This document shows, one piece after another, positions 9,776-17,864 of a stretch of 41,869 nucleotides of DNA. The position numbers and the translations under genes were made by a program. The notes beneath the pieces were generated by a model that did not search any database, was not told the origin of the DNA, and worked only from the letters and a program-made list of their open reading frames with translations. The DNA is taken from contig JAHXBS010000021.1 in the NCBI GenBank assembly GCA_020054685.1, positions 16,208 through 58,076 on the forward strand. The letters run 5' to 3'. Origin of the DNA: Rickettsiales bacterium. Its GTDB lineage: Bacteria; Pseudomonadota; Alphaproteobacteria; Rickettsiales; UBA1997. Within the stretch, counting starts at the first letter, position 1, and every line of letters starts with the position of its first letter.

Positions 9776-10394
9776 TGATAAATATCTCTAAACCCTTATC
9801 GGTTAATGGGTGAGAGACTAGCTGATGCAAAACCTTAGCCGGAATTGTTGCAACATGTGCTCCTAATTTAGCGGCTGTAGTAATATGAATAGGATTACGA
9901 ATTGATGCTACTAATATTTCTGTTTTAAAATTATAATTACTATAAATTTGGCATATTTCATCAATTAATTCTAGCCCATCTTGACCAATATCATCCAACC
10001 TACCAACAAAGGGTGAGATAAATGTTGAACCTGCTTTTGCAGCCAATAATGCTTGCGCAGCAGAAAAGCATAATGTTACATTAGTTTTGATATTTTTATC
10101 AGAAAAATAGCGACATGCCTTAATACCATCCATTGTTAAAGGCAATTTAATACATACATTATCAGCAATTTTACTAAGAATTTCACCTTCTTTGATCATT
10201 GTTTGATAATCAGTAGCAGCTACCTCAGCACTAACTGGACCATCAACAATTTCACAAATTTGAGCAATTAACTCCGAAAAATTAACGCCAGCTTTGGCAA
10301 TTAAGCTAGGATTTGTTGTAACGCCGTCAAGTAAGCCATATTGCGATAATTCTTTGATCTCAGATATTTCAGCAGAATCAATAAAAAATTTCAT
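9741..10394 (-). CDS. tal: transaldolase (small TalC/MipB-type)
   Basis: Transaldolase transfers a dihydroxyacetone unit between sugar phosphates in the non-oxidative pentose phosphate pathway. The 217-residue length is typical of the short transaldolase/fructose-6-phosphate aldolase group. Signatures are the N-terminal [22 protein letters not shown], and NVCIKLPLT, in which Lys83 is the expected Schiff-base lysine, followed by [18 protein letters not shown] and the [15 protein letters not shown] block. Sequence alone does not firmly separate transaldolase from fructose-6-phosphate aldolase; transaldolase is likelier in this setting. Its 3' end overlaps the DUF374 acyltransferase start. It is divergent from priA across 66 bp that should hold both promoters. 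Confidence 0.93.
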   Translation of the reverse strand: MKFFIDSAEISEIKELSQYGLLDGVTTNPSLIAKAGVNFSELIAQICEIVDGPVSAEVAATDYQTMIKEGEILSKIADNVCIKLPLTMDGIKACRYFSDKNIKTNVTLCFSAAQALLAAKAGSTFISPFVGRLDDIGQDGLELIDEICQIYSNYNFKTEILVASIRNPIHITTAAKLGAHVATIPAKVLHQLVSHPLTDKGLEIFINDWKKTGQKIV

Positions 10395-10460
10395 AATTTT
10401 ATTTTAAATTAATAACTATAACTTATATTAAAATAATATCGATATTTTTTTAATCAATAG

Positions 10461-12428
10461 ATGACTCAAAAATTTGCTGAAATTTTATTACCTACTGCTC
10501 TAGATCAGTTTTTTACTTATTCTTATGAACAAGATCTTAAAATTGGTAATATTGTTAATGTTGAATTTGGCAAAAGAAAAATTTGGGGTGTCGTTGTAAA
10601 TATCAATATCATACAAGCTCCTAAAATTGACAAAATTAAAAATATTATTGCCATTAATGATAATATTTATCTAAATGAGAAATATATCGCCTTTATTTCA
10701 AAATTAGCCAATTATAATATGGTAAGTAAAGGCTTGGTATTAAAATCTTTTATCAATATCTTAAATAGCAATAAAACTAAAAAAGAACCTGAATTATTCA
10801 TTCAAAATTTTAACAAAGATAATCTTAATTTAAAAGAATTACTACCACATCAGCTAGAAGTAGCACAAAATATATTTGAAGAAATTAATAAAAACAAAGC
10901 GCAAAATTTTCTGATTCATGGCGTTACTGGCTGTGGCAAAACTGAAATTTACTTTGATATAATAGCAAAAATTTTAGCCAATAATAATTCACAAATCCTA
11001 ATATTACTACCTGAAATTGCCTTAACTAGTCAAATTACAATGCGCTTTGAGCAACAATTTGGCTTTAAAGCTGCTATTTGGCATTCTAAAATATCAGCTA
11101 AAAATAAAAGAGAAATTTATTACGCCCTTAATTCTGGCAATTTAAGAATATTAATAGGTGCACGCTCTGCTTTATTGCTACCTTTTAAAAATTTACAGCT
11201 AATAATAATTGACGAAGAACATGATTCATCATTTAAACAAGAAGATATCTTTAAATTTAACGCCAGAGATATGGCAATAATGCTTGCCAAAATCATGAAT
11301 TTTCCTACTATTTTAGCTAGCGCAACACCCGCTATTGAAAGCTATAATAATGCCCTTACTAATAAATTTAAATATTATCACATTACTAAAAGCTTTGGCA
11401 GCAAAAATATTATTGATATCATAGATCTTACTCAAGAAAAACTCGATAGAAATAAATATTTAAGCAATAAATTAAAAGATGAAATCGCCAGAAATATTGC
11501 TAGCAATAAGCAATCATTGCTTTTTATAAATAGAAGGGGCTACAGCCCTGTTACAATGTGCGCAAAATGTGGCACTAAATATCGATGGCTTAATTGCGAC
11601 TCGCATTTAGTTCTTCACAAAAATAAAAATAAATTAATTTGCCATTATTGTAATCATCAAGAAAATTTTACCAATATCTGCAAATCTTGTGGCCATAAAG
11701 GTTCAATAATTTCTCTTGGTATTGGTGTTGAAAAAATCGTTGAAGAAGTTACTCAATATTTTCCTCAAGCAAGAATTGCCTGTGCTACAAGCGACATTAT
11801 CACAAATTTTGATCAAGCAAGTAACTTAGTTAATAAAATCCTTAACAATGAAATTGACATAATTATTGGCACTCAAATGATAGCTAAGGGCTATGATTTC
11901 CCTAATTTAACTTTAGTTGGCATTGTTGATATTGACTCAATGCTTTATTCTAGCGAGTTAAAAGCTTTAGAAAGAGTTTACCAAATATTAAACCAAGTTA
12001 TTGGTAGATCAGGTCGAAGATCTGAAAAAGGCAAGGTTATAATTCAGAGCTATAACCCAAAAAATATGATATTTAACTTTATAGGTAATGATGATCACAA
12101 GGCATTTTATAATTTTGAGATTAAAAATCGTAAATTATTTGATCTTCCACCCTTTTCAAGATTGGCAAAAATTGAAGTTAGTGCTTTTTTAGAAAATGAT
12201 GCTAAAAATTATGCTAAAAATATCGTAACAAAATTTCCTATTAATGACAAGCTAGAACTATTTGGTCCAGCTCCAGCAGTAATTGGCAGACTTAAAAATC
12301 GCTATTATTTTATCATTAATATCAAAGCAGCTAAAAATCTTAATTTACAAAAATTAATTTCTGATATAATTGACTCACTTATTATTCCCAGTAAAATTCG
12401 TATTAAAATTGATATTGATCCAATTTAG
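10461..12428 (+). CDS. priA: primosomal replication restart helicase PriA
   Basis: PriA is the 3'-to-5' superfamily 2 helicase that restarts collapsed replication forks. The 655-residue protein has an N-terminal DNA-binding region (about 1-110), Walker A GVTGCGKTE at 154-162, LLPEIALTSQ, Walker B DEEH at 251-254, and SATPAIESY. A zinc-binding cysteine cluster follows in two CxxC-type pairs (CAKCGTKYRWLNC, then CHYC...CKSCGHKG). The C-terminal helicase motifs include GTQMIAKGYDFPNLTLVG and QVIGRSGR. All catalytic motifs look intact. The start is the first ATG after a 66-bp divergent region shared with transaldolase. It converges on guaB with an 11-bp gap and no obvious strong terminator. Confidence 0.97.
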   Translation: MTQKFAEILLPTALDQFFTYSYEQDLKIGNIVNVEFGKRKIWGVVVNINIIQAPKIDKIKNIIAINDNIYLNEKYIAFISKLANYNMVSKGLVLKSFINILNSNKTKKEPELFIQNFNKDNLNLKELLPHQLEVAQNIFEEINKNKAQNFLIHGVTGCGKTEIYFDIIAKILANNNSQILILLPEIALTSQITMRFEQQFGFKAAIWHSKISAKNKREIYYALNSGNLRILIGARSALLLPFKNLQLIIIDEEHDSSFKQEDIFKFNARDMAIMLAKIMNFPTILASATPAIESYNNALTNKFKYYHITKSFGSKNIIDIIDLTQEKLDRNKYLSNKLKDEIARNIASNKQSLLFINRRGYSPVTMCAKCGTKYRWLNCDSHLVLHKNKNKLICHYCNHQENFTNICKSCGHKGSIISLGIGVEKIVEEVTQYFPQARIACATSDIITNFDQASNLVNKILNNEIDIIIGTQMIAKGYDFPNLTLVGIVDIDSMLYSSELKALERVYQILNQVIGRSGRRSEKGKVIIQSYNPKNMIFNFIGNDDHKAFYNFEIKNRKLFDLPPFSRLAKIEVSAFLENDAKNYAKNIVTKFPINDKLELFGPAPAVIGRLKNRYYFIINIKAAKNLNLQKLISDIIDSLIIPSKIRIKIDIDPI

Positions 12429-12439
12429 CTAGATATATT

Positions 12440-13927
12440 TTAAGAGCCAGTTGTATAATTAGGAGATTCAGATGTAATAGTAATAGAATGAGGGTGAGAT
12501 TCCTTAAGGCCAGAATTGGTAATTTTGACAAAATCACAATTATTGCGCATTTTTAAAATAGTGTCATTACCAGTATAACCCATTGCTGATCTAAGGCCAC
12601 CAACTAATTGATGGATGATTTCGCTGGCCATTCCTTTATATGGTACACGCCCCTCAACTCCTTCTGGAACTAATTTAAGCTTATCTTTAACATCTTGTTG
12701 AAAGTAGCGATCTGCAGAGCCACGAGCCATAGCACCCATAGAACCCATACCTCTATATGTTTTATAAGATCTGCCCTGAAATAAGATAATATCGCCCGGA
12801 GCTTCCTCGCATCCTGCTAAAAGACCACCAATCATAGCAACATTTGCACCAGCCGCAATTGCCTTGGCAAGATCTCCTGAAAATCTAATACCACCATCTG
12901 AAATAACAGGAATTTTAGCTTTATCACAATATTGCATAACATCAAAAAGTGCTGATAATTGCGGAGCGCCAACTCCAGCAACTACTCTTGTTGTACAAAT
13001 TGACCCAGGACCAATACCAACCTTAACAGCATCTGCACCAACTCCGATAAGAGCCTTAGCAGCCTCTTTAGTAGCAATATTACCAGCAATAAAATCTTGC
13101 CTTGGAAATGATTTTTTAAGATATTTTAAATTATCAATAACACCCTTAGAATGACCATGAGCTGTGTCAATTATTATGATATCACAACCCGCTTCAATCA
13201 GAGCCTCTGATCTTTTAATACCCTCCTTGCCAACGCCAACAGCTGCCGCAACTAGCAATCTGCCATCCTTATCTTTAGCGGCATTTGGAAAAAGCTTTGA
13301 TTTTTCAAGATCTTTACCTGTCATCAAGCCAAGGCAATTATTGTTATTATCGACAATAATGATTCTTTCAATTTTATTTTTATGTAGTAATTTTCTTGCC
13401 TCAGTTTTAGTAACATTAGCTTTGGCTGTGACAAGATTTTCACATGTCATTAACTCCGAAATTGGCTGCTTTTTATTAGTAGCAAATCTCACATCTCTAT
13501 TGGTTAAAATACCAACTAGCTTATTTGTATTTGGTTTAACAACTGGAATTCCAGATATGCCATAATCATTCATAATATTTAAGGCATCTCCTAATGTGGC
13601 ATCGCTATTAATTACCACAGGGTCAATTACCATTCCAGATTCAAATCTTTTGACTTTTTTAATTTCATTAACTTGCTCTTTAATAGACATATTTTTATGG
13701 ATACAACCCATACCACCACATTGAGCAATAGCAATTGCCAATCTGCTTTCAGTAACAGTATCCATGGCAGCAGATATAAGAGGTATTTGTAATGAAATAT
13801 TTTTAGTAATTTGTGTAGCGGTGTTAACTTCGCTTGGAATAATTTCAGAATATGCGGGCTTGAGAAGAACATCGTCAAATGTTAAATAATAAGGATCATT
13901 TTCAATTGATTTGCGATTTTTCTTCAT
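12440..13927 (-). CDS. guaB: inosine-5'-monophosphate dehydrogenase
   Basis: GuaB oxidises IMP to XMP with NAD+, the committed step to GMP. The 495-residue product is full length. The barrel starts at about residue 15 ([12 protein letters not shown]) and includes SAAMDTVTE. Two CBS domains are inserted at about 95-210. The catalytic loop [11 protein letters not shown] has Cys311 as the expected nucleophile. [11 protein letters not shown], the flap [16 protein letters not shown] and the C-terminal [11 protein letters not shown] follow. The ATG at 13927 is well supported by the family N-terminus. It is divergent from fur across about 140 bp. With purE in the window it indicates working purine nucleotide synthesis or interconversion. 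Confidence 0.97.
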   Translation of the reverse strand: MKKNRKSIENDPYYLTFDDVLLKPAYSEIIPSEVNTATQITKNISLQIPLISAAMDTVTESRLAIAIAQCGGMGCIHKNMSIKEQVNEIKKVKRFESGMVIDPVVINSDATLGDALNIMNDYGISGIPVVKPNTNKLVGILTNRDVRFATNKKQPISELMTCENLVTAKANVTKTEARKLLHKNKIERIIIVDNNNNCLGLMTGKDLEKSKLFPNAAKDKDGRLLVAAAVGVGKEGIKRSEALIEAGCDIIIIDTAHGHSKGVIDNLKYLKKSFPRQDFIAGNIATKEAAKALIGVGADAVKVGIGPGSICTTRVVAGVGAPQLSALFDVMQYCDKAKIPVISDGGIRFSGDLAKAIAAGANVAMIGGLLAGCEEAPGDIILFQGRSYKTYRGMGSMGAMARGSADRYFQQDVKDKLKLVPEGVEGRVPYKGMASEIIHQLVGGLRSAMGYTGNDTILKMRNNCDFVKITNSGLKESHPHSITITSESPNYTTGS

Positions 13928-13997
13928 ATAAGTAGCTTATAAAATGTTAATAATATGTCTTAACAACAAATAAAAACATTAATTTAATTAAAATAGT

Positions 13998-14026
13998 TTG
14001 ACAAAATCTATAATAATATTATTAAT
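13998..14026 (+). promoter_or_regulatory. likely sigma70-type promoter for fur
   Basis: A perfect TTGACA lies at 13998-14003. At a 17-bp spacing comes ATTAAT (14021-14026), a moderate -10 match; a TATAAT also occurs but only 5 bp from the -35. The implied transcript would begin near 14033, after the TTG at 14029, which supports ATG 14065 as the start of the Fur-family gene. No clear Fur box was recognised. Confidence 0.42.
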
Positions 14027-14064
14027 TATTGAATATAAATTACAATCATATTTTTAAACAAATA

Positions 14065-14481
14065 ATGCAATCACTCATAGAAAAGAAATGTCTTGAACAA
14101 GGCTTAAAAATGACAGAAAATAGAAAAATTGTAGCTAATATTTTATCCAATAGCAATGATCACCCCGATGTTGAAGAAGTATATAAAAGATGCTTAAAAC
14201 AAAATCCTAATATTGGCATTGCTACAGTATATCGTTCCTTAAAAATATTTGAAGAATATAACATTATTACTAAACATGATTTTCACAATGAAGGACGTGC
14301 TCGCTACGAACCAATCAATGACGATAATCACCATGATCACTTAATTGACATTACCACTGATGAAGTTCACGAATTTTTCAATGAAGAACTCGAAAAACTC
14401 AAAGAAAAAGTTGCCAAAGAAATGGGTTTTGAATTAGTTGATCACCGCTTAGATCTATATTGCAGACCAATTAAAAAATAA
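14065..14481 (+). CDS. fur: Fur/Mur-family metal-responsive transcriptional regulator
   Basis: This is a metal-sensing repressor of the Fur superfamily. From ATG 14065 it has 138 residues. The winged-helix part contains GLKMTENRKIVANIL, HPDVEEVYKRC and GIATVYRSLKIFEE (recognition helix). The dimerisation and metal-binding part has HNEGRARYE and HHDHLIDITTDEVHEF. The cysteines that follow HHDHLI in E. coli Fur are absent and there is no C-terminal CxxC, as in many alphaproteobacterial Fur/Mur proteins, so iron or manganese sensing are both possible. An upstream TTG (14029) in frame would add 12 residues, but the likely promoter overlaps it. The zincin-like gene begins 3 bp after the stop, so the regulator probably heads an operon. 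Confidence 0.9.
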   Translation: MQSLIEKKCLEQGLKMTENRKIVANILSNSNDHPDVEEVYKRCLKQNPNIGIATVYRSLKIFEEYNIITKHDFHNEGRARYEPINDDNHHDHLIDITTDEVHEFFNEELEKLKEKVAKEMGFELVDHRLDLYCRPIKK

Positions 14482-14484
14482 CTA

Positions 14485-15342
14485 ATGTCGAACATAATAT
14501 ATCAAAAATTTTCTCCTCAAGCAACATTTGAAGGATTAAATAATATCGACAAATTATGTAAAATGTTTAGCCAGCTTTATCGAATTGATCTATATAAGGA
14601 TGGTCTTGACTTAATACTGACCAAATTATCACAAAAGCAGCTAAATTTTGAAGTAAAAATCATCAAAGATTGGGACACAAATATCGGATGTTTTTTAACT
14701 GAGCAACAAAGCGTTTTTGACAAAACTATAGGCAAATTTTGGGCTAAAAAAAATCTTAAAATAATATTGCGACAATTAAGCTACAATGTTTTAGCCCATG
14801 AAATGGCCCATGCAGTTGATTTTGAAAGTGGTCTTGATCTAAATGACGATTTTCGTCAAGCCATATATTTAGATTTAAGTAGCACACAACCAACAATCAT
14901 AACCCTTAAATCTCATGCTCACAGATTAATGATAGAGGCAGTCAAAAGCTATCCAAAAAACCAAATAATCAATGAATTATTTGCTCGCTATTTTGAATTA
15001 TTGTCAATATCGCGAGATGTCTGTTCTAATGGCGATTTTAGCACCAATGATGTCATGAATTACTTTGCTAATACCACTAAATATATTACCGAAATATTAA
15101 ATCCTTTTATCAAAAAACAAATAGATCAAATAATTGCCAACCAAACCATATCAGTTGCTAACGAAGTTAAAATAAATAATCATGGTCAAAATTATCGCGA
15201 AAAAATAGACTCATTTCATCAAAAACAAGATAGCGACGGACAAAAATCATGGGCCAAAAATACCAAATCTAACCATATGTATCATAATAGCTGGAATCAA
15301 TATCAGGCCTTAAATAATAATAAAGATAATCAAGATAATTAA
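14485..15342 (+). CDS. putative zincin-like metallopeptidase (HExxH), function unknown
   Basis: I do not recognise the family by name. The 285-residue protein has an HEMAH motif at residues 105-109 within LAHEMAHAVDFESG, the zinc-binding and catalytic motif of zincin metallopeptidases. A glutamate in NELFARYFE (E164) is a candidate third ligand, which would make it gluzincin-like. No signal peptide or membrane span is evident, so it is probably cytoplasmic unless secreted by another route. The last 60 or so residues are hydrophilic and rich in Asn, Gln and Lys, likely disordered. It lies 3 bp after fur and 4 bp before thrB, so it should be expressed with them. The link to a metal regulator is suggestive but not proof of function. 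Confidence 0.75.
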   Translation: MSNIIYQKFSPQATFEGLNNIDKLCKMFSQLYRIDLYKDGLDLILTKLSQKQLNFEVKIIKDWDTNIGCFLTEQQSVFDKTIGKFWAKKNLKIILRQLSYNVLAHEMAHAVDFESGLDLNDDFRQAIYLDLSSTQPTIITLKSHAHRLMIEAVKSYPKNQIINELFARYFELLSISRDVCSNGDFSTNDVMNYFANTTKYITEILNPFIKKQIDQIIANQTISVANEVKINNHGQNYREKIDSFHQKQDSDGQKSWAKNTKSNHMYHNSWNQYQALNNNKDNQDN

Positions 15343-15346
15343 TATA

Positions 15347-16318
15347 ATGGCAGTTCATACCCAAATAAACCAAGAAGAATTAGAAATATTCCTTAAAAAT
15401 TATCAAATTGGTCAATTAATAAATTACCAAGGAATAATGGCTGGTATTGATAATAGTAATTTTATTATTAATAGCACAGATAATAAATTTATTCTTACCA
15501 TATTTGAATCCAGAATTAACTATAATGATTTACCATTTTATATTGAATTAGCATCTCATTTATCAAAAAAGAATATTTGCTGCCCTACCCCAATCAAAAA
15601 TAACAATAATCAATTTCTTACCAATATCAAAAATAATAAATTAGCCAGCTTGGTTACTTTTCTTAATGGCAAATCCTTACAACCATCAATAAATGGCTTA
15701 TATAATAATATTACCCCTGATCATTGTTACCAAATTGGGCTAATTACTGCAAAAATGCATCTTAATGTTAGTGACTTCAACCTTAAAAGAGAAAATGATC
15801 TTGGTGTTGCTAATTTTGCAGATTTTTTTGCCAAATTTTCATCATTAGTAAATGATTACCAACCTAATTTAAAAAATAAAATTACCTCAATATTACAATT
15901 TTTAACAAATTCTTGGCAATATAACCTACCCTCTGGCGTTATACATAGCGACTTATTTCCTGATAATGCCTTTTTTGACAATAATAATAAAATTAGCGGC
16001 ATTATAGATTTCTATTTTGCTGCCAATGACTTACTTATCTATGATTTTGCCTGTATTGTAAATGGCTGGTGTTTTGATCAAAATAATAAATTTAGCCAAA
16101 ATAATTTCAACTCATTATTAAAAGGCTATCAACAAATTAGAAAATTTACAAAAAAAGAATTAGATTTTCTAAATATTGCCTTAATTGCCAGCGCCACAAG
16201 ATTTCTTTTAACAAGGCTACATGATTATTTCTTTACTGACAAAAACTCATTAGTAACCATAAAAGACCCTCAAGAATATCTTACCAAAATTGATTATTTC
16301 TTAAATAATGCCAATTAA
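15347..16318 (+). CDS. thrB: homoserine kinase, type II (aminoglycoside phosphotransferase fold)
   Basis: ThrB phosphorylates homoserine on the way to threonine. The 323-residue protein matches the APH/choline-kinase-fold ThrB of alphaproteobacteria rather than the GHMP-type enzyme of E. coli. It begins MAVHTQINQEELEIFL, has GIMAGIDNSNFII and FILTIFESR in the N-lobe, LVTFLNGKS at the hinge, VIHSDLFPDNAFF (Brenner motif, about 198-210) and GIIDFYFAANDLLIYDFA (metal-binding DFG-like region). The gene sits 4 bp after the zincin-like gene and overlaps pgeF by 11 bp. Other threonine genes are not in the window. Confidence 0.92.
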   Translation: MAVHTQINQEELEIFLKNYQIGQLINYQGIMAGIDNSNFIINSTDNKFILTIFESRINYNDLPFYIELASHLSKKNICCPTPIKNNNNQFLTNIKNNKLASLVTFLNGKSLQPSINGLYNNITPDHCYQIGLITAKMHLNVSDFNLKRENDLGVANFADFFAKFSSLVNDYQPNLKNKITSILQFLTNSWQYNLPSGVIHSDLFPDNAFFDNNNKISGIIDFYFAANDLLIYDFACIVNGWCFDQNNKFSQNNFNSLLKGYQQIRKFTKKELDFLNIALIASATRFLLTRLHDYFFTDKNSLVTIKDPQEYLTKIDYFLNNAN

Positions 16319-17021
16319 ACATATTTTTTTAGGCAAAAATTGCCTAATTAATAAGGAATTAACTGATCATGATAATTTAAAACAACATTTAACTAAAAAT
16401 AATATTTCTTGCAATAAAATATTATTTTTAAAACAAATTCATAGCAATAAAATAGTCACCATCGATCACGAAACCAAAATTTACAATAAAAATAACAAAC
16501 CTCATGCTGATGGCATAATAACAAATATAAAAAATATTGCAATTGCTGTAATCACAGCTGATTGTGCCCCAATTTTATTTTACGATCAAAAGCAAAATAT
16601 TATAGCTGCTACTCACGTCGGATGGCGCGGAGCATTTGATGGTGTAATTGAAAATACCCTTAATCAATTAGCAAAAATTAATGCCAATAATATAAGCGCT
16701 ATTATTGGCCCTATGATCCAACAAAATTCTTACGAGGTTTCTAAAGACCTATATGATATTTTTTGCAATCAAGATATTAATAATAAAATTTTCTTCAAAG
16801 CTAAAAATAATTTAAAAACAAATAGCTCCGATAATGAGCAAAAATATTTATTCGACTTAAATCAACTAATTTATCAAAAATTATCAAAATATAATATTAA
16901 AAATATCACCAACCTACAAATAGACACACTAAGCAATGATCAATATCACAGCTACCGCCAATCAACCTTACTAAAACAAAATAATCAAAATAGAAATATT
17001 TCGTTAATTTGCATTAATTAA
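16308..17021 (+). CDS. pgeF: peptidoglycan editing factor PgeF / laccase-domain protein (YfiH family)
   Basis: This family (formerly called polyphenol oxidase or multicopper oxidase-like) is linked to purine nucleoside processing and to keeping L-Ser out of peptidoglycan stems. The 237-residue protein shows LKQIHSNKIV, KPHADGIIT (His66), VITADCAPILFYD (Cys86) and ATHVGWRGAF (His103). These His/Cys/His residues form the expected zinc site. IIGPMIQQNSYEVSKDLYD follows. The C-terminus is shorter and more divergent but keeps YHSYRQS. It overlaps thrB by 11 bp and ends the operon. An AT-only tract rich in A and T runs (17050-17080) follows the stop and may aid termination. Confidence 0.93.
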   Translation: MPIKHIFLGKNCLINKELTDHDNLKQHLTKNNISCNKILFLKQIHSNKIVTIDHETKIYNKNNKPHADGIITNIKNIAIAVITADCAPILFYDQKQNIIAATHVGWRGAFDGVIENTLNQLAKINANNISAIIGPMIQQNSYEVSKDLYDIFCNQDINNKIFFKAKNNLKTNSSDNEQKYLFDLNQLIYQKLSKYNIKNITNLQIDTLSNDQYHSYRQSTLLKQNNQNRNISLICIN

Positions 17022-17085
17022 AAATTACCCTTGATTTCTAAAATAAATCACAAAAAATTTTTTTAAATTTTTTTTAAAATTACTT

Positions 17086-17114
17086 TTGTGTAACTTTAAA
17101 AATTTTGCTAGGAT
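17086..17114 (+). promoter_or_regulatory. candidate promoter of the outer-membrane protein gene
   Basis: TTGTGT at 17086-17091 and TAGGAT at 17109-17114 are 17 bp apart and precede the start of the surface-protein gene by about 55 bp. The matches to consensus are partial. The surrounding sequence is so AT-rich that other hexamer pairs are possible. Confidence 0.33.
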
Positions 17115-17168
17115 AAAAATAATTAATTTTATTTATATCAATTTCTTTATTATATAAAAACATTAAAC

Positions 17169-17846
17169 ATGAAAGCTCTTAAATTAAAATTAATCATTAC
17201 AACATTAATATTACTAACAACAAACGCTATGGCTAAAACTCAAGGCCATTATTTTGGTGCCAGCATCATTAACACTAAATTTTCTTTTGATAGCGCTTCT
17301 TGTGAACTTTATAGCAAATTCTGTTCTTCTAAAAATGTCAATGATTACGGAGTTGGTATTGACTATAAATATGCAATTAATCGTAACGGATTTTATATCG
17401 CACCAAAAATATTTTATGATGCAAATAACATTAATAATAAAGATCATAGCTCAGGCATGGTTGGTGGTCAATTCAATTTAACAATAAAAGAAAATCACAA
17501 ATTAAATAATAGTTTTGGCCTTGGGGCTGAATTAGGATATGATCTTAGCAATAAATTCTCATTTTTCTTAACAGCATCTCACAAAACAATGATGTATCTA
17601 CATGAATATTATGTTGATGACCAAGCATCTACTCCTTCTAAAACTGGATTTTACAAACGCTCTGAAAAACAAGAAGTAATATCATATGGTATTGGCTCAG
17701 GAATTAAAATTAGTGAGAAATTAAGATTAAATTTCAGCTATGAAACATCATTTTTTTACAAACCAACCAACACCATAAAATATGATACTGATAAGCATAA
17801 ATTAAGTCATAAAATTTTTAGAACTAATTTATCTTATAATTATTAA
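17169..17846 (+). CDS. outer-membrane beta-barrel surface protein
   Basis: The 225-residue product has a clear Sec signal peptide (residues 1-22, ending NAMA before KTQG). The mature part has alternating hydrophobic/polar strands, with glycine and aromatic residues typical of an 8-stranded porin-like barrel, for example YGVGIDYKYAI, SFGLGAELGYDL, FSFFLTASHK and YGIGSGIKI. It ends FRTNLSYNY, with the aromatic last residue favoured by the BAM machinery. It resembles the small surface antigens of Rickettsiales in general layout; a specific family is not assigned. One Cys pair (about residues 39 and 46) may form a loop disulfide. A likely promoter lies upstream, and the next gene starts 18 bp downstream, so the two may be a unit. 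Confidence 0.82.
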   Translation: MKALKLKLIITTLILLTTNAMAKTQGHYFGASIINTKFSFDSASCELYSKFCSSKNVNDYGVGIDYKYAINRNGFYIAPKIFYDANNINNKDHSSGMVGGQFNLTIKENHKLNNSFGLGAELGYDLSNKFSFFLTASHKTMMYLHEYYVDDQASTPSKTGFYKRSEKQEVISYGIGSGIKISEKLRLNFSYETSFFYKPTNTIKYDTDKHKLSHKIFRTNLSYNY

Positions 17847-17864
17847 AATAATATTATAAATAAA

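Noticed and set aside
12864-13565. Long plus-strand ORFs opposite guaB
   Set aside because: They are antisense to an intact, strongly conserved guaB and show no recognisable motif or start context.
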